In this document: in pieces, positions 1 through 8,433 of the stretch
Layout: each line of letters starts with the position of its first letter
How positions within the stretch are numbered: position 1 is the first letter of the stretch
Source of the DNA: RGEC01 sp964475595
GTDB lineage: Bacteria; Bacteroidota; Bacteroidia; NS11-12g; UBA955
Length of the DNA stretch: 64,000 nt
Assembly: GCA_964475595.1 (NCBI GenBank)
Contig: CAYYXG010000011.1
Location: forward strand, 1 to 64,000
Reading direction: 5' to 3'
The notes under the pieces: generated by a model
Told to the model about the DNA's origin: nothing
What the model saw: the letters and a program-made list of their open reading frames with translations, nothing else
The model's database searches: none
Position numbers and translations under genes: made by a program

Positions 1-129
1 GAGCAGGGAAAAATTCTTCCCCGCCGCATCACCGGTACTTCACTCAAGTTTCAACGTAAAATTTCCGTAGCTATTAAGCGCGCAAGACACCTGTCTCTGT
101 TGCCTTTCGTAGCTGACGGCCTAAAATAA
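1..129 (+). CDS. rpsR: 30S ribosomal protein bS18, C-terminal part
   Basis: The window opens inside this gene; frame 1 runs to a TAA at 127-129. The visible 42 residues carry the bS18 signature, with a KILPRRITGTS stretch followed by a basic KRARHLSLLPFV helix. bS18 sits on the 30S platform next to bS6. It lies 16 bases before rplI, the usual rpsF-rpsR-rplI order. In Bacteroidota bS18 is one of the proteins known to sequester the 16S anti-Shine-Dalgarno tail. The identity is clear although the N-terminus is missing. Confidence 0.95.
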   Translation, partial: EQGKILPRRITGTSLKFQRKISVAIKRARHLSLLPFVADGLK

Positions 130-130
130 G

Positions 131-139
131 AAGGAGGAG
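131..139 (+). promoter_or_regulatory. Strong Shine-Dalgarno sequence of rplI
   Basis: AAGGAGGAG lies 6 bases before the rplI ATG at 146. This is a near-perfect anti-Shine-Dalgarno complement at proper spacing. Most other genes here have no such element. The only comparable purine run, GAGGAGG before crtI, is explained by Arg-Arg codons of crtZ. Confidence 0.8.
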
Positions 140-145
140 AAAATC

Positions 146-586
146 ATGAAAATCATCCTGACACAAGACGTGAAAAACCTGGGCCACAAAGACGATGTGG
201 TAGTAGTGAAAGACGGCTACGGACGCAATTACCTCATTCCCAAAGGCATGGCCAAACTGGCTACCGACGGCGCGATGAAAATGCTGGCCGAAGACATCCG
301 TCAGCGTGCGTTTAAAGTAGAAAAGCTGCGCAAAGATGCCGAGCAAATTTCTGCCAAGCTGAATGGCGCTTCTGTTACCGTGAAAACCAAAGCCGGCGCT
401 TCCGGTAAGATTTTCGGATCGGTTACCGGGTTGCAGATTGCCAACGCGCTGAAAGAACAGGGTTATGACGTAGATCGCCGTAAAATCGCGGTTGACGACA
501 TCAAAAACCTGGGAACCTACACTGCCGATATCAACCTGTTTAAAGATATCACCGCTGCTATTACTGTAGAGGTAGTTGCAGAGTAA
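146..586 (+). CDS. rplI: 50S ribosomal protein bL9
   Basis: 146 aa, close to the usual 147-150. The N-terminal domain (residues 1-45) shows the bL9 signature MKIILTQDVKNLGHKDDVV followed by VKDGYGRNYLIPKGMA. A long connecting helix (about 45-80) and the C-terminal domain (about 85-146) follow. bL9 binds 23S rRNA near the L1 stalk and helps maintain reading-frame fidelity. It is co-transcribed with rpsR 16 bases upstream and starts at an ATG with a strong Shine-Dalgarno. A hairpin terminator follows 23 bases after the stop. Confidence 0.97.
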   Translation: MKIILTQDVKNLGHKDDVVVVKDGYGRNYLIPKGMAKLATDGAMKMLAEDIRQRAFKVEKLRKDAEQISAKLNGASVTVKTKAGASGKIFGSVTGLQIANALKEQGYDVDRRKIAVDDIKNLGTYTADINLFKDITAAITVEVVAE

Positions 587-608
587 GGTTTTTTTAAAAC
601 GAACATTG

Positions 609-636
609 AAAAGCCGCCTTGTGGCGGCTTTTTTTA
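609..636 (+). terminator. Rho-independent terminator after rplI
   Basis: AAGCCGCC, a four-base loop and GGCGGCTT form a stable stem followed by a run of T. It ends the ribosomal protein operon. Confidence 0.9.
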
Positions 637-685
637 TGGTTAAAAGCATGTCTCAATGTTTTGGCCAAATTTGAACTGTTAACCC

Positions 686-693
686 TATTTTTG
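686..693 (+). promoter_or_regulatory. Bacteroidota -7 box TATTTTTG of the RND exporter gene
   Basis: An exact TAnnTTTG match. A TTTG at 660-663 could be the -33 element, with a slightly long 22-base spacer. Only 7 bases separate the box from the ATG at 701, so the leader would be almost absent. Confidence 0.6.
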
Positions 694-700
694 CACCTTT

Positions 701-3055
701 ATGTGGGATCGCATAGCAACCTATATTCTTAAAAACCGTAATTTTTTTGTTATACTCATCCTGGCATTTGCGGGGGCTGCCGGATATTTCGCCACCAAGG
801 CCGAAATGGCCTATGATATGCAAAAACTGGTACCCCAGGATGACCCTGAGTACAAGGCCTACATGGCTTTCAAAAAAACCTTTGGCGAAGATGGTAACAA
901 AGTGGTTATTGGGTTTAAACACAAAGAAATTTTTTCACTGCCGTTTTATCAGGATTACTACAAGCTTTGTGACGAAATACAAAAACAGCCAGGGGTAATA
1001 GATTTGCTATCGCCGGCGCGGGTGTTTAACCTGGTGATAGACACCACTACTGACATGTATGCGGTGAAGCCACTGCTGAGCAGAATGCCGCAATCCCAGC
1101 AGGAGCTGGACAGCGTGTCGGATGCATTCAAGTCTCTGAAGTTTTACGAAGGCCTGCTGTATAACGATACCGCCAAGGTGGCGCTCATGATTATTTCCCT
1201 CAACGACAGCACCCTGAATAGCAAAGGCCGTATTACCCTTATCCAGAATATCGAAAAACGCTGCGAGGCATTTGGCGTAAAACATGGCATCGAAATGCAC
1301 TACAGTGGCCTGCCTTTCATTCGTACGGAGTTTGCTACCAAGGTAAAAAGCGAAATTGTGTTGTTTACCATCATCGCTTTTGCAGTAACCGCTTTGCTCA
1401 TTCTGGGCTTTTTCCGAAGCATCAGCACCCTGGCTATTTCCCTGTTTTTCATTGCCATTGGTGTCATTACAATGTTGTCTGTAACGGGGCTGCTAGGCTA
1501 TAAACTCACCATGCTCACCGGAACCCTCCCGCCCTTGCTGGTAGTGATTGGGGTGCAAAACACCATTTATCTCATTAATAAATACCATGAGGAATACCGC
1601 AGGCATGGCAATAAAGCGCGTGCGCTCACCCGCATTATTTCTCGTATTGGGGTGGCCACTTTCCTCATCAACTTTACCACTGCTGTTGGCTTTGGGACGT
1701 TTTATTTCACCAAAACCATGATGCTGGAGCAGTTTGGTGTGGTGGCATTTATTACCATCAACATCATTTTCTTCATCAACATTATCGGTATTCCGGTTTT
1801 GTACAGCTACCTGCCGGCACCAACGGAAAAGCAGACCGCCCATCTGGACAATAAAAATGTCAATAATTTCCTCAACTGGGTGAGATTTAACGCATTTAAC
1901 CGCAAGCGGTCTATTTATTTCTGGAGCATTGCCTTTACAGTACTAAGCAGCATATACATTATCCGGTTGCGGCCTCTGGCCTTTATTCTGGATGATGTGC
2001 CCAAATCCAGCAAAGTTTACAAAGACTTGGTGTTTTTTCAGCAGAATTTTAGGGGGGTAATGCCTTTTGAAATCCTGATTACCTGCCATGCTGAGGGTGG
2101 GGCCAATTCTGCTGAAGTATTAAATAAGGCAAGCAGTTTGCAAAAATCGCTGCGGCGATATGAAGAATTCAGCAAGCCCATGAGTTTGGTGGAAATGGTG
2201 AGTTTTGCCAATCAAGCCATTAACGGGGGTGATGAGCGGCAATATCGTGTGCCCAAAGCCACTGATTTGGGTGAAATTTCAACCCGTATGCCACCGCCCA
2301 TACCCGGCAAAAAAAGCATTGTGAACGGCATGATTGATACATCATTGACCAAACTGCGCATCAGCTATCAAATGGCCGATGTGGGCTCAATTCGCATGGA
2401 CAGTATTACCAATCAGGTGAAAAACATCGCCGGTAAAATCTTTCCTGAAGAAGAATATGAAGTTAAAATCACCGGTACTTCTGCCATTTTCTTGCAAGGC
2501 AACCGATACCTGTATGACAGTCTTATCAGCAGCACCCTGTGGAGTTTGCTAATTATCAGTCTTACCATGGGATTGCTGTTTCCCAGCATCAAGATGATTA
2601 TTATATCTGTTATTCCCAACGTTTTGCCGTTGCTCATTACGGCAGGTTTGATGGGTTTTCTGAATATTCCCCTGAAACCCAGTACCATCTTGGTTTTCAG
2701 TATAGCATTTGGTATAACGATTGATGCAACCACTCATTTTATGAGCACGTTCCGGCGAGAGTTACTGCATACCAAAAAATCGCTTCGTGAAGCGCTCAGC
2801 CATACCATTATGGAAGTGGGCCTGAGCATGATTTATACCATGGTAGCGCTATTTGCCGGGTATATGATTTTCATGTTCAGCCGTTTCGAAGGCACACAGG
2901 CACTGGGCTGGCTTACTGCTGTAACCTTGTTTTCAGGCCTAGTGGCTAACTTATTTTTATTGCCTGCCTTAATTCTCACCTTTGAAAAAGGCCTCAACCC
3001 GAAAGAAGAACTGAAAGAAACGGTCATAGAGTTGCCCGACGAAACGGAAGATTAA
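701..3055 (+). CDS. RND superfamily (MMPL-type) exporter
   Basis: 784 aa, a typical length for single-chain 'predicted RND exporters'. One N-terminal membrane segment (about 15-33) precedes a periplasmic loop. A block of membrane helices follows (about 220-375), then another helix (about 405-425), a second periplasmic loop, and a second helix block (about 630-775). This is the duplicated RND plan. The repeat-associated motif GITIDATTHFMSTFRRE in the second half resembles the acidic helix-4 motif used for proton coupling in MMPL and sterol-sensing proteins. The substrate cannot be read; lipids or hydrophobic compounds are usual for this group. Its TAA overlaps the convergent stop of the LuxE-like gene by four bases. 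Confidence 0.85.
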   Translation: MWDRIATYILKNRNFFVILILAFAGAAGYFATKAEMAYDMQKLVPQDDPEYKAYMAFKKTFGEDGNKVVIGFKHKEIFSLPFYQDYYKLCDEIQKQPGVIDLLSPARVFNLVIDTTTDMYAVKPLLSRMPQSQQELDSVSDAFKSLKFYEGLLYNDTAKVALMIISLNDSTLNSKGRITLIQNIEKRCEAFGVKHGIEMHYSGLPFIRTEFATKVKSEIVLFTIIAFAVTALLILGFFRSISTLAISLFFIAIGVITMLSVTGLLGYKLTMLTGTLPPLLVVIGVQNTIYLINKYHEEYRRHGNKARALTRIISRIGVATFLINFTTAVGFGTFYFTKTMMLEQFGVVAFITINIIFFINIIGIPVLYSYLPAPTEKQTAHLDNKNVNNFLNWVRFNAFNRKRSIYFWSIAFTVLSSIYIIRLRPLAFILDDVPKSSKVYKDLVFFQQNFRGVMPFEILITCHAEGGANSAEVLNKASSLQKSLRRYEEFSKPMSLVEMVSFANQAINGGDERQYRVPKATDLGEISTRMPPPIPGKKSIVNGMIDTSLTKLRISYQMADVGSIRMDSITNQVKNIAGKIFPEEEYEVKITGTSAIFLQGNRYLYDSLISSTLWSLLIISLTMGLLFPSIKMIIISVIPNVLPLLITAGLMGFLNIPLKPSTILVFSIAFGITIDATTHFMSTFRRELLHTKKSLREALSHTIMEVGLSMIYTMVALFAGYMIFMFSRFEGTQALGWLTAVTLFSGLVANLFLLPALILTFEKGLNPKEELKETVIELPDETED

Positions 3056-4032
3056 TTATCAGACACCAACAGGTTGCAGCCCCGCACTTCGCTTTGGTCG
3101 TGGCGCCCCAGTACCTCAAAACTCCCGTCATCGTGAAGTTTGCCCAAATCCTGGGTGGCAATAAAACTGCAGCTTTGTACATTGGCAAGGTCAATGACGC
3201 AAATTAAACCGGTTTTTCCGGTGGGCATCCAGTTACCGGGGTCGCTGATATCGCGAATTATAATTTTCATCCATGGCGGACAAATAAATCTTCCATTTCC
3301 TTTGCTGTAGGCCTGGCTCATGAGTTCAGTCATGCCGTATTCGCTGTGAATTTCCTGCACGCCAAAACGATTGCGCCAATATTGATGCAATTCAGTGCGT
3401 GTGAGTTCCGGTCCGCGACCCTTCATGCCGCCGGTTTCCATGATGATGGTGTTTTTTAGTGGCGGGCCGGAGTAAATTTTGGCAAGTTCTTGCAGGGCGA
3501 AGGTTACACCCAGCAATATTCCGGGGGTATCGTTCTGCTCATTTTTTTCGATTTGTTGAATGAGTTTCGGATAATCATACAGGTAGAAATCACTGCCGAG
3601 CAGGCCGTTTTTTACAAAATCATCGGCCATGTATACCAAACTGCTGTTACTGCGCTCCAGGTACCCTGGCAATAAGCAAAGCCAGGTGTATTGTGAAGCA
3701 GAACCATATTGCAGTTCAAAGCATTTGCGAAAATTACTAATGTAAAATTCAGGGTTTTGCAAAAAATGCTTGGAGGTGCCGGACTTTCCGGTTCCGCTGC
3801 TTTCAAATACAATGGCATCAGGCGGTTCATGACAGGTTACCCGGTAATGCTTAAAAAAATCAATAGGCAGAAAAGGGATGTCCGTTAGTTGTTGGGGTTC
3901 CGGAATGCCGTTTACAGACAGCCATTTGGCAAATATGGGATTTTGCTGACGCTGATAATGGAGGATTTCTAATGCCAAAGTATTAAATTTGACATCGTCT
4001 GTGTTCCATACCCTGTTAAAAATATCCGTCAT
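3052..4032 (-). CDS. LuxE-like acyl-protein synthetase / acyltransferase
   Basis: 326 aa from the ATG at 4032, the conventional start for this family; a 12-residue upstream extension is possible but unlikely. Residues 78-88 (SSGTGKSGTSK) form the phosphate-binding loop, and 231-242 (EYGMTELMSQAY) match the adenylate-forming motif. LuxE-type enzymes activate fatty acids with ATP and hold them as an acyl-enzyme; Bacteroidota homologues have no luminescence role and their substrate is unknown. The gene lacks luxC/luxD partners. It converges on the RND exporter with overlapping stops and overlaps the lipoprotein gene head-to-head by about 32 bases. Confidence 0.85.
   Translation of the reverse strand: MTDIFNRVWNTDDVKFNTLALEILHYQRQQNPIFAKWLSVNGIPEPQQLTDIPFLPIDFFKHYRVTCHEPPDAIVFESSGTGKSGTSKHFLQNPEFYISNFRKCFELQYGSASQYTWLCLLPGYLERSNSSLVYMADDFVKNGLLGSDFYLYDYPKLIQQIEKNEQNDTPGILLGVTFALQELAKIYSGPPLKNTIIMETGGMKGRGPELTRTELHQYWRNRFGVQEIHSEYGMTELMSQAYSKGNGRFICPPWMKIIIRDISDPGNWMPTGKTGLICVIDLANVQSCSFIATQDLGKLHDDGSFEVLGRHDQSEVRGCNLLVSDN
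3984..3991 (+). promoter_or_regulatory. -7 box TAAATTTG of the lipoprotein gene, inside the LuxE-like gene
   Basis: An exact TAnnTTTG match that overlaps a possible TTG start at 3989. Use of the box therefore argues for the GTG at 4001, nine bases downstream, as the real start. The box lies within the first codons of the divergent LuxE-like gene. Confidence 0.5.
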
Positions 4033-4525
4033 TGCTATTGTGCTGTTGTTTGCCTGTCGGCCCGACAAAAATAAGTTCTCTCCGGTGCCTTTTTTGCAAA
4101 TTAAAGGTGCATATGTTTACAATAATGGGTTTGATAAGGACAGTTTTATTGAGCTGGTAATGCATTACCGCGATGGTGATGGCGATATTGGCCTGGATCC
4201 CGGAGATACAGTACCACCCTTTAATTATGGGGGTGAGGCATTTTATAATTTAAAAATATGGATGTGGGAAAAGGTAAACGGAAAGTGGATTAAGCCCATC
4301 AATTTGCTGGCTAGTCCTCCGGATACCATGAATTTTCACGAGAGAATTCCTCGAATCACACCCTCAGGTAGGGCAAAATGGATAGAAGGAGACCTGAGTG
4401 TAAAAATTCCGGCAGAACCCTATGGCCTTAAACCGGATACCGTGAAATTGCAGGTGATGCTCATGGACAGGAGTTTGCAAAGCAGCGGTTGGCTGGAATC
4501 AGAAGAATTAATACTAAAGCATTAG
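4001..4525 (+). CDS. Small lipoprotein, unknown function
   Basis: 174 aa from GTG 4001; a TTG at 3989 would add four residues. The N-terminus is a lipoprotein signal peptide with lipobox LFAC and Cys19. The mature part has a conserved-looking segment HYRDGDGDIGLDPGD and resembles small Bacteroidota lipoproteins of about 170-180 aa found near OmpH or LuxE-like genes. It was not assigned to a domain. An acidic DGDGDIG run could bind a divalent metal, but this is inference only. Its 5' end overlaps the divergent LuxE-like gene. Confidence 0.75.
   Translation: MFHTLLKISVIAIVLLFACRPDKNKFSPVPFLQIKGAYVYNNGFDKDSFIELVMHYRDGDGDIGLDPGDTVPPFNYGGEAFYNLKIWMWEKVNGKWIKPINLLASPPDTMNFHERIPRITPSGRAKWIEGDLSVKIPAEPYGLKPDTVKLQVMLMDRSLQSSGWLESEELILKH
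4066..4073 (-). promoter_or_regulatory. -7 box TATTTTTG of the LuxE-like gene, inside the lipoprotein gene
   Basis: Read on the minus strand this is an exact TAnnTTTG match, 33 bases before the ATG at 4032. It lies within the signal-peptide and early mature codons of the divergent lipoprotein, so each gene appears to carry the other's promoter. Confidence 0.45.
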
Positions 4526-4562
4526 TACAGTACCTGCAATTCATTTATTTTCGCAACGCATT

Positions 4563-4570
4563 TACCTTTG
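4563..4570 (+). promoter_or_regulatory. -7 box TACCTTTG upstream of the OmpH pair
   Basis: An exact TAnnTTTG match, 25 bases before the ATG at 4596. No convincing -33 TTTG at 19 bases was seen. Confidence 0.5.
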
Positions 4571-4595
4571 GCATAAGGTTTGAAATAAATAAAAC

Positions 4596-5141
4596 ATGAG
4601 ATCCATATTTTTCATATTCTCGTTTTTAGCATTGGCTCCATTGGCAGCCCAAAAAACGGGTTTCATAGACAGTGATTTGATTCTGGGTAAAATGCCCGAA
4701 TATAAATCGGCTCAAAAACAACTTGATGATTTTGCCGCCAAATGGCAGCAGGATGCTGCAGAAATGCAACAAAAACTGGATCAGCTGTACAAGGATTATA
4801 AAGCAGAAGAAGTTTTATTAACCTCAGATCAGAAGAGAAAAAGGGAGGAGGTCATTGTGGGAAAGGAAAAGGAACTTTTTCAGTTTCGCGAAGATAAATT
4901 CGGACAGAATGGGGAGCTTTTCAAAAAGCGTGAAGAACTGATAAAGCCGGTTCAGGATAAGGTGTACGATGCGGTACAAAAAGTGGCCAAAAAAGAAGGA
5001 CTGGACTTTATTTTCGATAAAGCCGGCGGAGCATTGATGATGTATGCCAATGCCAAATATGACAAAACTTTTGAGGTGATGGAAGAACTGGGAATCCCCA
5101 CGGATACTCCGGGAACCACACCCGGTAATACTGGAAAATAA
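4596..5141 (+). CDS. OmpH/Skp-family periplasmic chaperone (copy 1)
   Basis: 181 aa. A signal peptide (about 1-18, ending LAAQ) precedes the Skp start motif KTGFIDSDLIL. A charged helical hairpin follows (about 45-130), then a short domain with LDFIFDKAGGALMMYAN. Skp/OmpH trimers hold unfolded outer-membrane proteins in their helical tentacles for delivery to the BAM complex. The C-terminal TPGTTPGNTGK tail is low-complexity. A second paralogue starts 12 bases after the stop, so the two are surely co-transcribed. In this phylum the pair is commonly found near bamA and murI; here only murI is present. Confidence 0.9.
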   Translation: MRSIFFIFSFLALAPLAAQKTGFIDSDLILGKMPEYKSAQKQLDDFAAKWQQDAAEMQQKLDQLYKDYKAEEVLLTSDQKRKREEVIVGKEKELFQFREDKFGQNGELFKKREELIKPVQDKVYDAVQKVAKKEGLDFIFDKAGGALMMYANAKYDKTFEVMEELGIPTDTPGTTPGNTGK

Positions 5142-5153
5142 CAACAATACTAT

Positions 5154-5696
5154 ATGAAAAAAATTCTCTCATTGCTCGCTATTGCAACACTCTTTATCGG
5201 TGGTGCAAGTGCACAAAAAATTGCTTATCTCAACATGCAGACTGTATTGGATACCTTGCCTGAAACAGACAGTGTTCGCGAACAACTTTATAAATATGCA
5301 GGTAAATTGCAGCAGGATCTTACAGACCTGGCCGGTGAAATTGATAAGGCCAAATCCAACTTCGATGCCAGTAGTGCTGATCCCTCTACATCGCAGGTGC
5401 GTAAGGAGTTGCTGGCCAAACGCTACCAGACCCTGGTAGAAGAATACCAGCGTACAGAGCAAGATGCTCAAAAACAGCTCATGGATAAAGAAAAGGAAAA
5501 AATGCAGCCTGTGTATGACATGATCAAAAAGGCCTCCGGCGAAGTGGCCAAATCCAAAGGATATACACTGGTGTTGAATAATACTGGGGGTATGGTGCTG
5601 TACAACCTGAATGACGCCGATGATATTACGAATGCGGTCGTTAAACATATGTTGGCCAAGCGCCCTGCTGACCCCAAATCGTCTTCCGGAAAATAA
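5154..5696 (+). CDS. OmpH/Skp-family periplasmic chaperone (copy 2)
   Basis: 180 aa with a signal peptide ending GGASAQ (about 1-21), then the Skp motif KIAYLNMQTVLDTLPE. A long lysine/glutamate-rich coiled coil follows (about 45-125), then a C-terminal segment YTLVLNNTGGMVLYNLNDADDIT that matches the family end. It is a paralogue of the preceding gene with clearly diverged sequence. It probably forms trimers that chaperone outer-membrane proteins; whether the two copies mix cannot be told. A good terminator follows. Confidence 0.92.
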   Translation: MKKILSLLAIATLFIGGASAQKIAYLNMQTVLDTLPETDSVREQLYKYAGKLQQDLTDLAGEIDKAKSNFDASSADPSTSQVRKELLAKRYQTLVEEYQRTEQDAQKQLMDKEKEKMQPVYDMIKKASGEVAKSKGYTLVLNNTGGMVLYNLNDADDITNAVVKHMLAKRPADPKSSSGK

Positions 5697-5720
5697 ATTG
5701 AATTATAACCGAATATAAAA

Positions 5721-5749
5721 AGTCCTGATTACTCCATCAGGACTTTTTT
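5721..5749 (+). terminator. Rho-independent terminator after the OmpH pair
   Basis: A nine-base stem AGTCCTGAT / ATCAGGACT with a six-base loop, followed by a T run and preceded by an A run, so it may work in both directions. Confidence 0.9.
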
Positions 5750-5779
5750 ATTTGGGTTTCCGCACCTTGTTTTGCAATC

Positions 5780-6610
5780 ATGGAGCTAAATGCTGCACCC
5801 ATTGGTGTATTTGATTCCGGATATGGTGGATTGACCGTGCTGAAGGAATTGGAAAAAGCCATGCCCGGTTATGATTATTTATACCTGGGTGATAATGCCC
5901 GCGCTCCCTACGGTACTCGTTCCTTTGAAACGGTGTATGCCTATACCCTGCAGGCCGTGAAATGGCTTTTTGACCAGGGCTGTCCTTTGGTAATTGTTGC
6001 CTGCAACACCGCATCAGCCCGGGCACTGCGAAGTATTCAACAAAAAGATCTGTTTAAGATAGATCCATCAAAAAGAGTGCTTGGGGTAATTAGGCCCACA
6101 GCGGAAATAGCAGGTAATTTTACGAAAACCGGAAAAATTGGTATATTGGGTACGCAGGGTACCGTATCCTCTGATTCCTACATGCTGGAACTCCAAAAAT
6201 TCTTTCCGGAGGTGAAAGTTTACCAGGAAGCGTGTCCCATGTGGGTGCCATTGGTAGAGAATAATGAGCATGATAAACCCGGTGCAGACTATTTTGTTAA
6301 GCAACATCTGGATCGGTTGATGGCACAATGTTCCGAAATAGATGCCATTTTCCTCGCCTGCACGCATTACCCGCTACTGCTGGATAAAATCATGAGATAC
6401 ATACCGGAAGGTATGCAGGTTTTTCCCCAGGGAAGCATTGTCGCAGACAGTTTGAAGGACTATTTGGCGCGTCACCCTGAAATTCAAATTCGGCTCAGTA
6501 CCGGTTCGCAATGTTATTTTGCCACCACAGACCGTGCCGAAACTTTTGATAAGCAAGCCGCTATCTTTTATGGTAAGACCGTGGTCTCTCATCGCATAGA
6601 ATTGCTGTAA
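5780..6610 (+). CDS. murI: Glutamate racemase
   Basis: 276 aa, normal length. It converts L- to D-glutamate for peptidoglycan in the cytoplasm. The N-terminal motif GVFDSGYGGLTVL (residues 9-21) and GDNARAPYG (37-45) are typical. The two catalytic cysteines are visible: Cys75 in VACNTASA and Cys194 in LACTHYPLL. A TTGTTTTG box, one mismatch from the -7 consensus, ends five bases before the ATG. uvrC starts nine bases after the stop. Confidence 0.96.
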   Translation: MELNAAPIGVFDSGYGGLTVLKELEKAMPGYDYLYLGDNARAPYGTRSFETVYAYTLQAVKWLFDQGCPLVIVACNTASARALRSIQQKDLFKIDPSKRVLGVIRPTAEIAGNFTKTGKIGILGTQGTVSSDSYMLELQKFFPEVKVYQEACPMWVPLVENNEHDKPGADYFVKQHLDRLMAQCSEIDAIFLACTHYPLLLDKIMRYIPEGMQVFPQGSIVADSLKDYLARHPEIQIRLSTGSQCYFATTDRAETFDKQAAIFYGKTVVSHRIELL

Positions 6611-6618
6611 GAGCGAAG

Positions 6619-8433
6619 ATGCAGGAATTATTAAAACAAAGGTTAAGAACATTACCCGAGAAACCCGGGGTTTATAAGTATTTTGATGAGCAGGGTGTAA
6701 TCATTTATGTGGGCAAAGCGCGCAATCTTAAAAAGCGAGTAAACAGTTATTTTACCAAACAGCACGAAAATAGAAAAACCGAGGTGCTGGTAAAGAAAAT
6801 CGCCCATATTGATTTTACCGTGGTAGAAAATGAGTGGGATGCATTGTTGTTGGAGAATAGTCTGATTAAAGAATTTCAGCCGCGATATAATATCAATCTT
6901 AAAGATGATAAAAGCTATCCCTACATACGGATTACCAATGAACCCTTCCCGAAGGTGTATGCCATGCGCAACCCGGTTAGGGACGGATCTTTATATTTTG
7001 GGCCATATGCATCGCCCAAAGTGATGCATACTGTGCTGGACCTCGCACGAAAATTATATCCTACCAGAAACTGTAATCTGCAGATGACACCCGAAAAAAT
7101 CGCACAGGGCAAATTCTCCATCTGCCTTGAGTATCAAATAGGGAATTGTCTGGGACCCTGCGAGGGAAGGCAGTCTGAGGAGGATTACAACAATAGTATT
7201 CAGCAAATTAAATTACTTTTAAGGGGTAATCTTAGCGAAATTAAAAAACACCTTCGCACAGAGATGCAGCAAGCTGCCGAATCGCTTAGGTTTGAGGCGG
7301 CACAGGAATTTAAAGAAAAGCTCGATGCTTTGGAAAATTACAGGCATAAGAGTACGGTGGTAACCTCGCTTACCGGAAATGTGGCCGTGTTTAGTGTATG
7401 CAGCACCGATAAATATGCCTTTGTCAACATTTTGTATCTTGCTGAAGGGATTATTGTTCGCACCCACAACCTGGAGGTGCGGAAAAAGCTGGATGAAAAT
7501 GATGTGGATATCATGCAGCAAGCCATTGCGGAAATGCACATTCTGTATGCCGATGAATTACCGGATGAATGGATTCTGCCCTTTCCACCCGGCACAGAAG
7601 AGAACCTGGTGAGTAAATGGTCTGTGCCCAAAGCCGGCGACAGAAAGAAACTGCTGGATTTAAGCATGAAAAATGCGATGTTGTTTCGTCAGGAAAAACT
7701 TAATCAGTATGAAAAATTAAATCCTGAAGTACGCATAGACCGCCTAATGGAACTCATGCGCAAAGACCTACGGTTACAGGAACAACCCAGACACATGGAG
7801 TGCTTTGATAATAGCAATTTCCAGGGTAGTTATCCCGTTTCGGCATGCGTGGTATTTAAAGACGGAAAGCCGTCAAAATCAGAATACAGGCATTTTAATG
7901 TCAGGACGGTGGAGGGCCCCAATGATTTTGCCACCATGCAGGAAGTTATCGAACGCCGCTACCGACGACTGTTAGAGGAAAACAAAGCATTGCCTCAGCT
8001 GATCATTATTGACGGGGGTAAAGGTCAATTGAGTGCCGCTGTAGAAGTACTCAAAAAATTGAAAATATACGGCAGTGTGGCGGTAATTGGCATAGCGAAG
8101 CGGCTGGAAGAACTGTATTATCCAGAGGATAGTCTGCCCTTGTATCTGGATAAAAAATCAGAAACCCTGAAGGTGATTCAGCAAATGCGCGATGAAGCCC
8201 ACCGTTTTGGAATAACCCACCACCGCAATAGAAGGAGCAAGGGGCTGGTTAAATCTAGCCTTACTGACATACCCGGAATAGGCCCTGAAACGGCCAGAAT
8301 GCTGCTTAAAACCTTTAAATCCGCTTCTAAGGTAGGTTCGGCAGCTTTGGGTGAATTATCGGCTGTTATAGGCGAAAAAAAGGCATCCTTGGTACACCAA
8401 TATTTTCACCCCGAAACCCATTCAAATGAATAA
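6619..8433 (+). CDS. uvrC: UvrABC excinuclease subunit C
   Basis: 604 aa against about 610 in E. coli. Residues 10-95 are the GIY-YIG nuclease (KPGVYKYF then IIYVGKARNLKKR) that makes the 3' incision. A UVR helical hairpin for UvrB contact lies near 205-240. The RNase H-like domain for the 5' incision includes ECFDNSN and LIIIDGGKGQL. A helix-hairpin-helix region (DIPGIGPETARMLL) ends the protein. It acts in nucleotide excision repair. The stop overlaps the pabB start by eight bases, so murI-uvrC-pabB form an operon. Confidence 0.97.
   Translation: MQELLKQRLRTLPEKPGVYKYFDEQGVIIYVGKARNLKKRVNSYFTKQHENRKTEVLVKKIAHIDFTVVENEWDALLLENSLIKEFQPRYNINLKDDKSYPYIRITNEPFPKVYAMRNPVRDGSLYFGPYASPKVMHTVLDLARKLYPTRNCNLQMTPEKIAQGKFSICLEYQIGNCLGPCEGRQSEEDYNNSIQQIKLLLRGNLSEIKKHLRTEMQQAAESLRFEAAQEFKEKLDALENYRHKSTVVTSLTGNVAVFSVCSTDKYAFVNILYLAEGIIVRTHNLEVRKKLDENDVDIMQQAIAEMHILYADELPDEWILPFPPGTEENLVSKWSVPKAGDRKKLLDLSMKNAMLFRQEKLNQYEKLNPEVRIDRLMELMRKDLRLQEQPRHMECFDNSNFQGSYPVSACVVFKDGKPSKSEYRHFNVRTVEGPNDFATMQEVIERRYRRLLEENKALPQLIIIDGGKGQLSAAVEVLKKLKIYGSVAVIGIAKRLEELYYPEDSLPLYLDKKSETLKVIQQMRDEAHRFGITHHRNRRSKGLVKSSLTDIPGIGPETARMLLKTFKSASKVGSAALGELSAVIGEKKASLVHQYFHPETHSNE

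Noticed and set aside
74..649. 191-codon open frame antisense to rplI
   Set aside because: It mirrors a strongly conserved ribosomal gene in the opposite frame and has no start signal or recognisable domain.
3052..4032. Bacterial luminescence locus
   Set aside because: Only a LuxE-like enzyme is present. luxA, luxB, luxC and luxD are absent, and such lone homologues are common in Bacteroidota.
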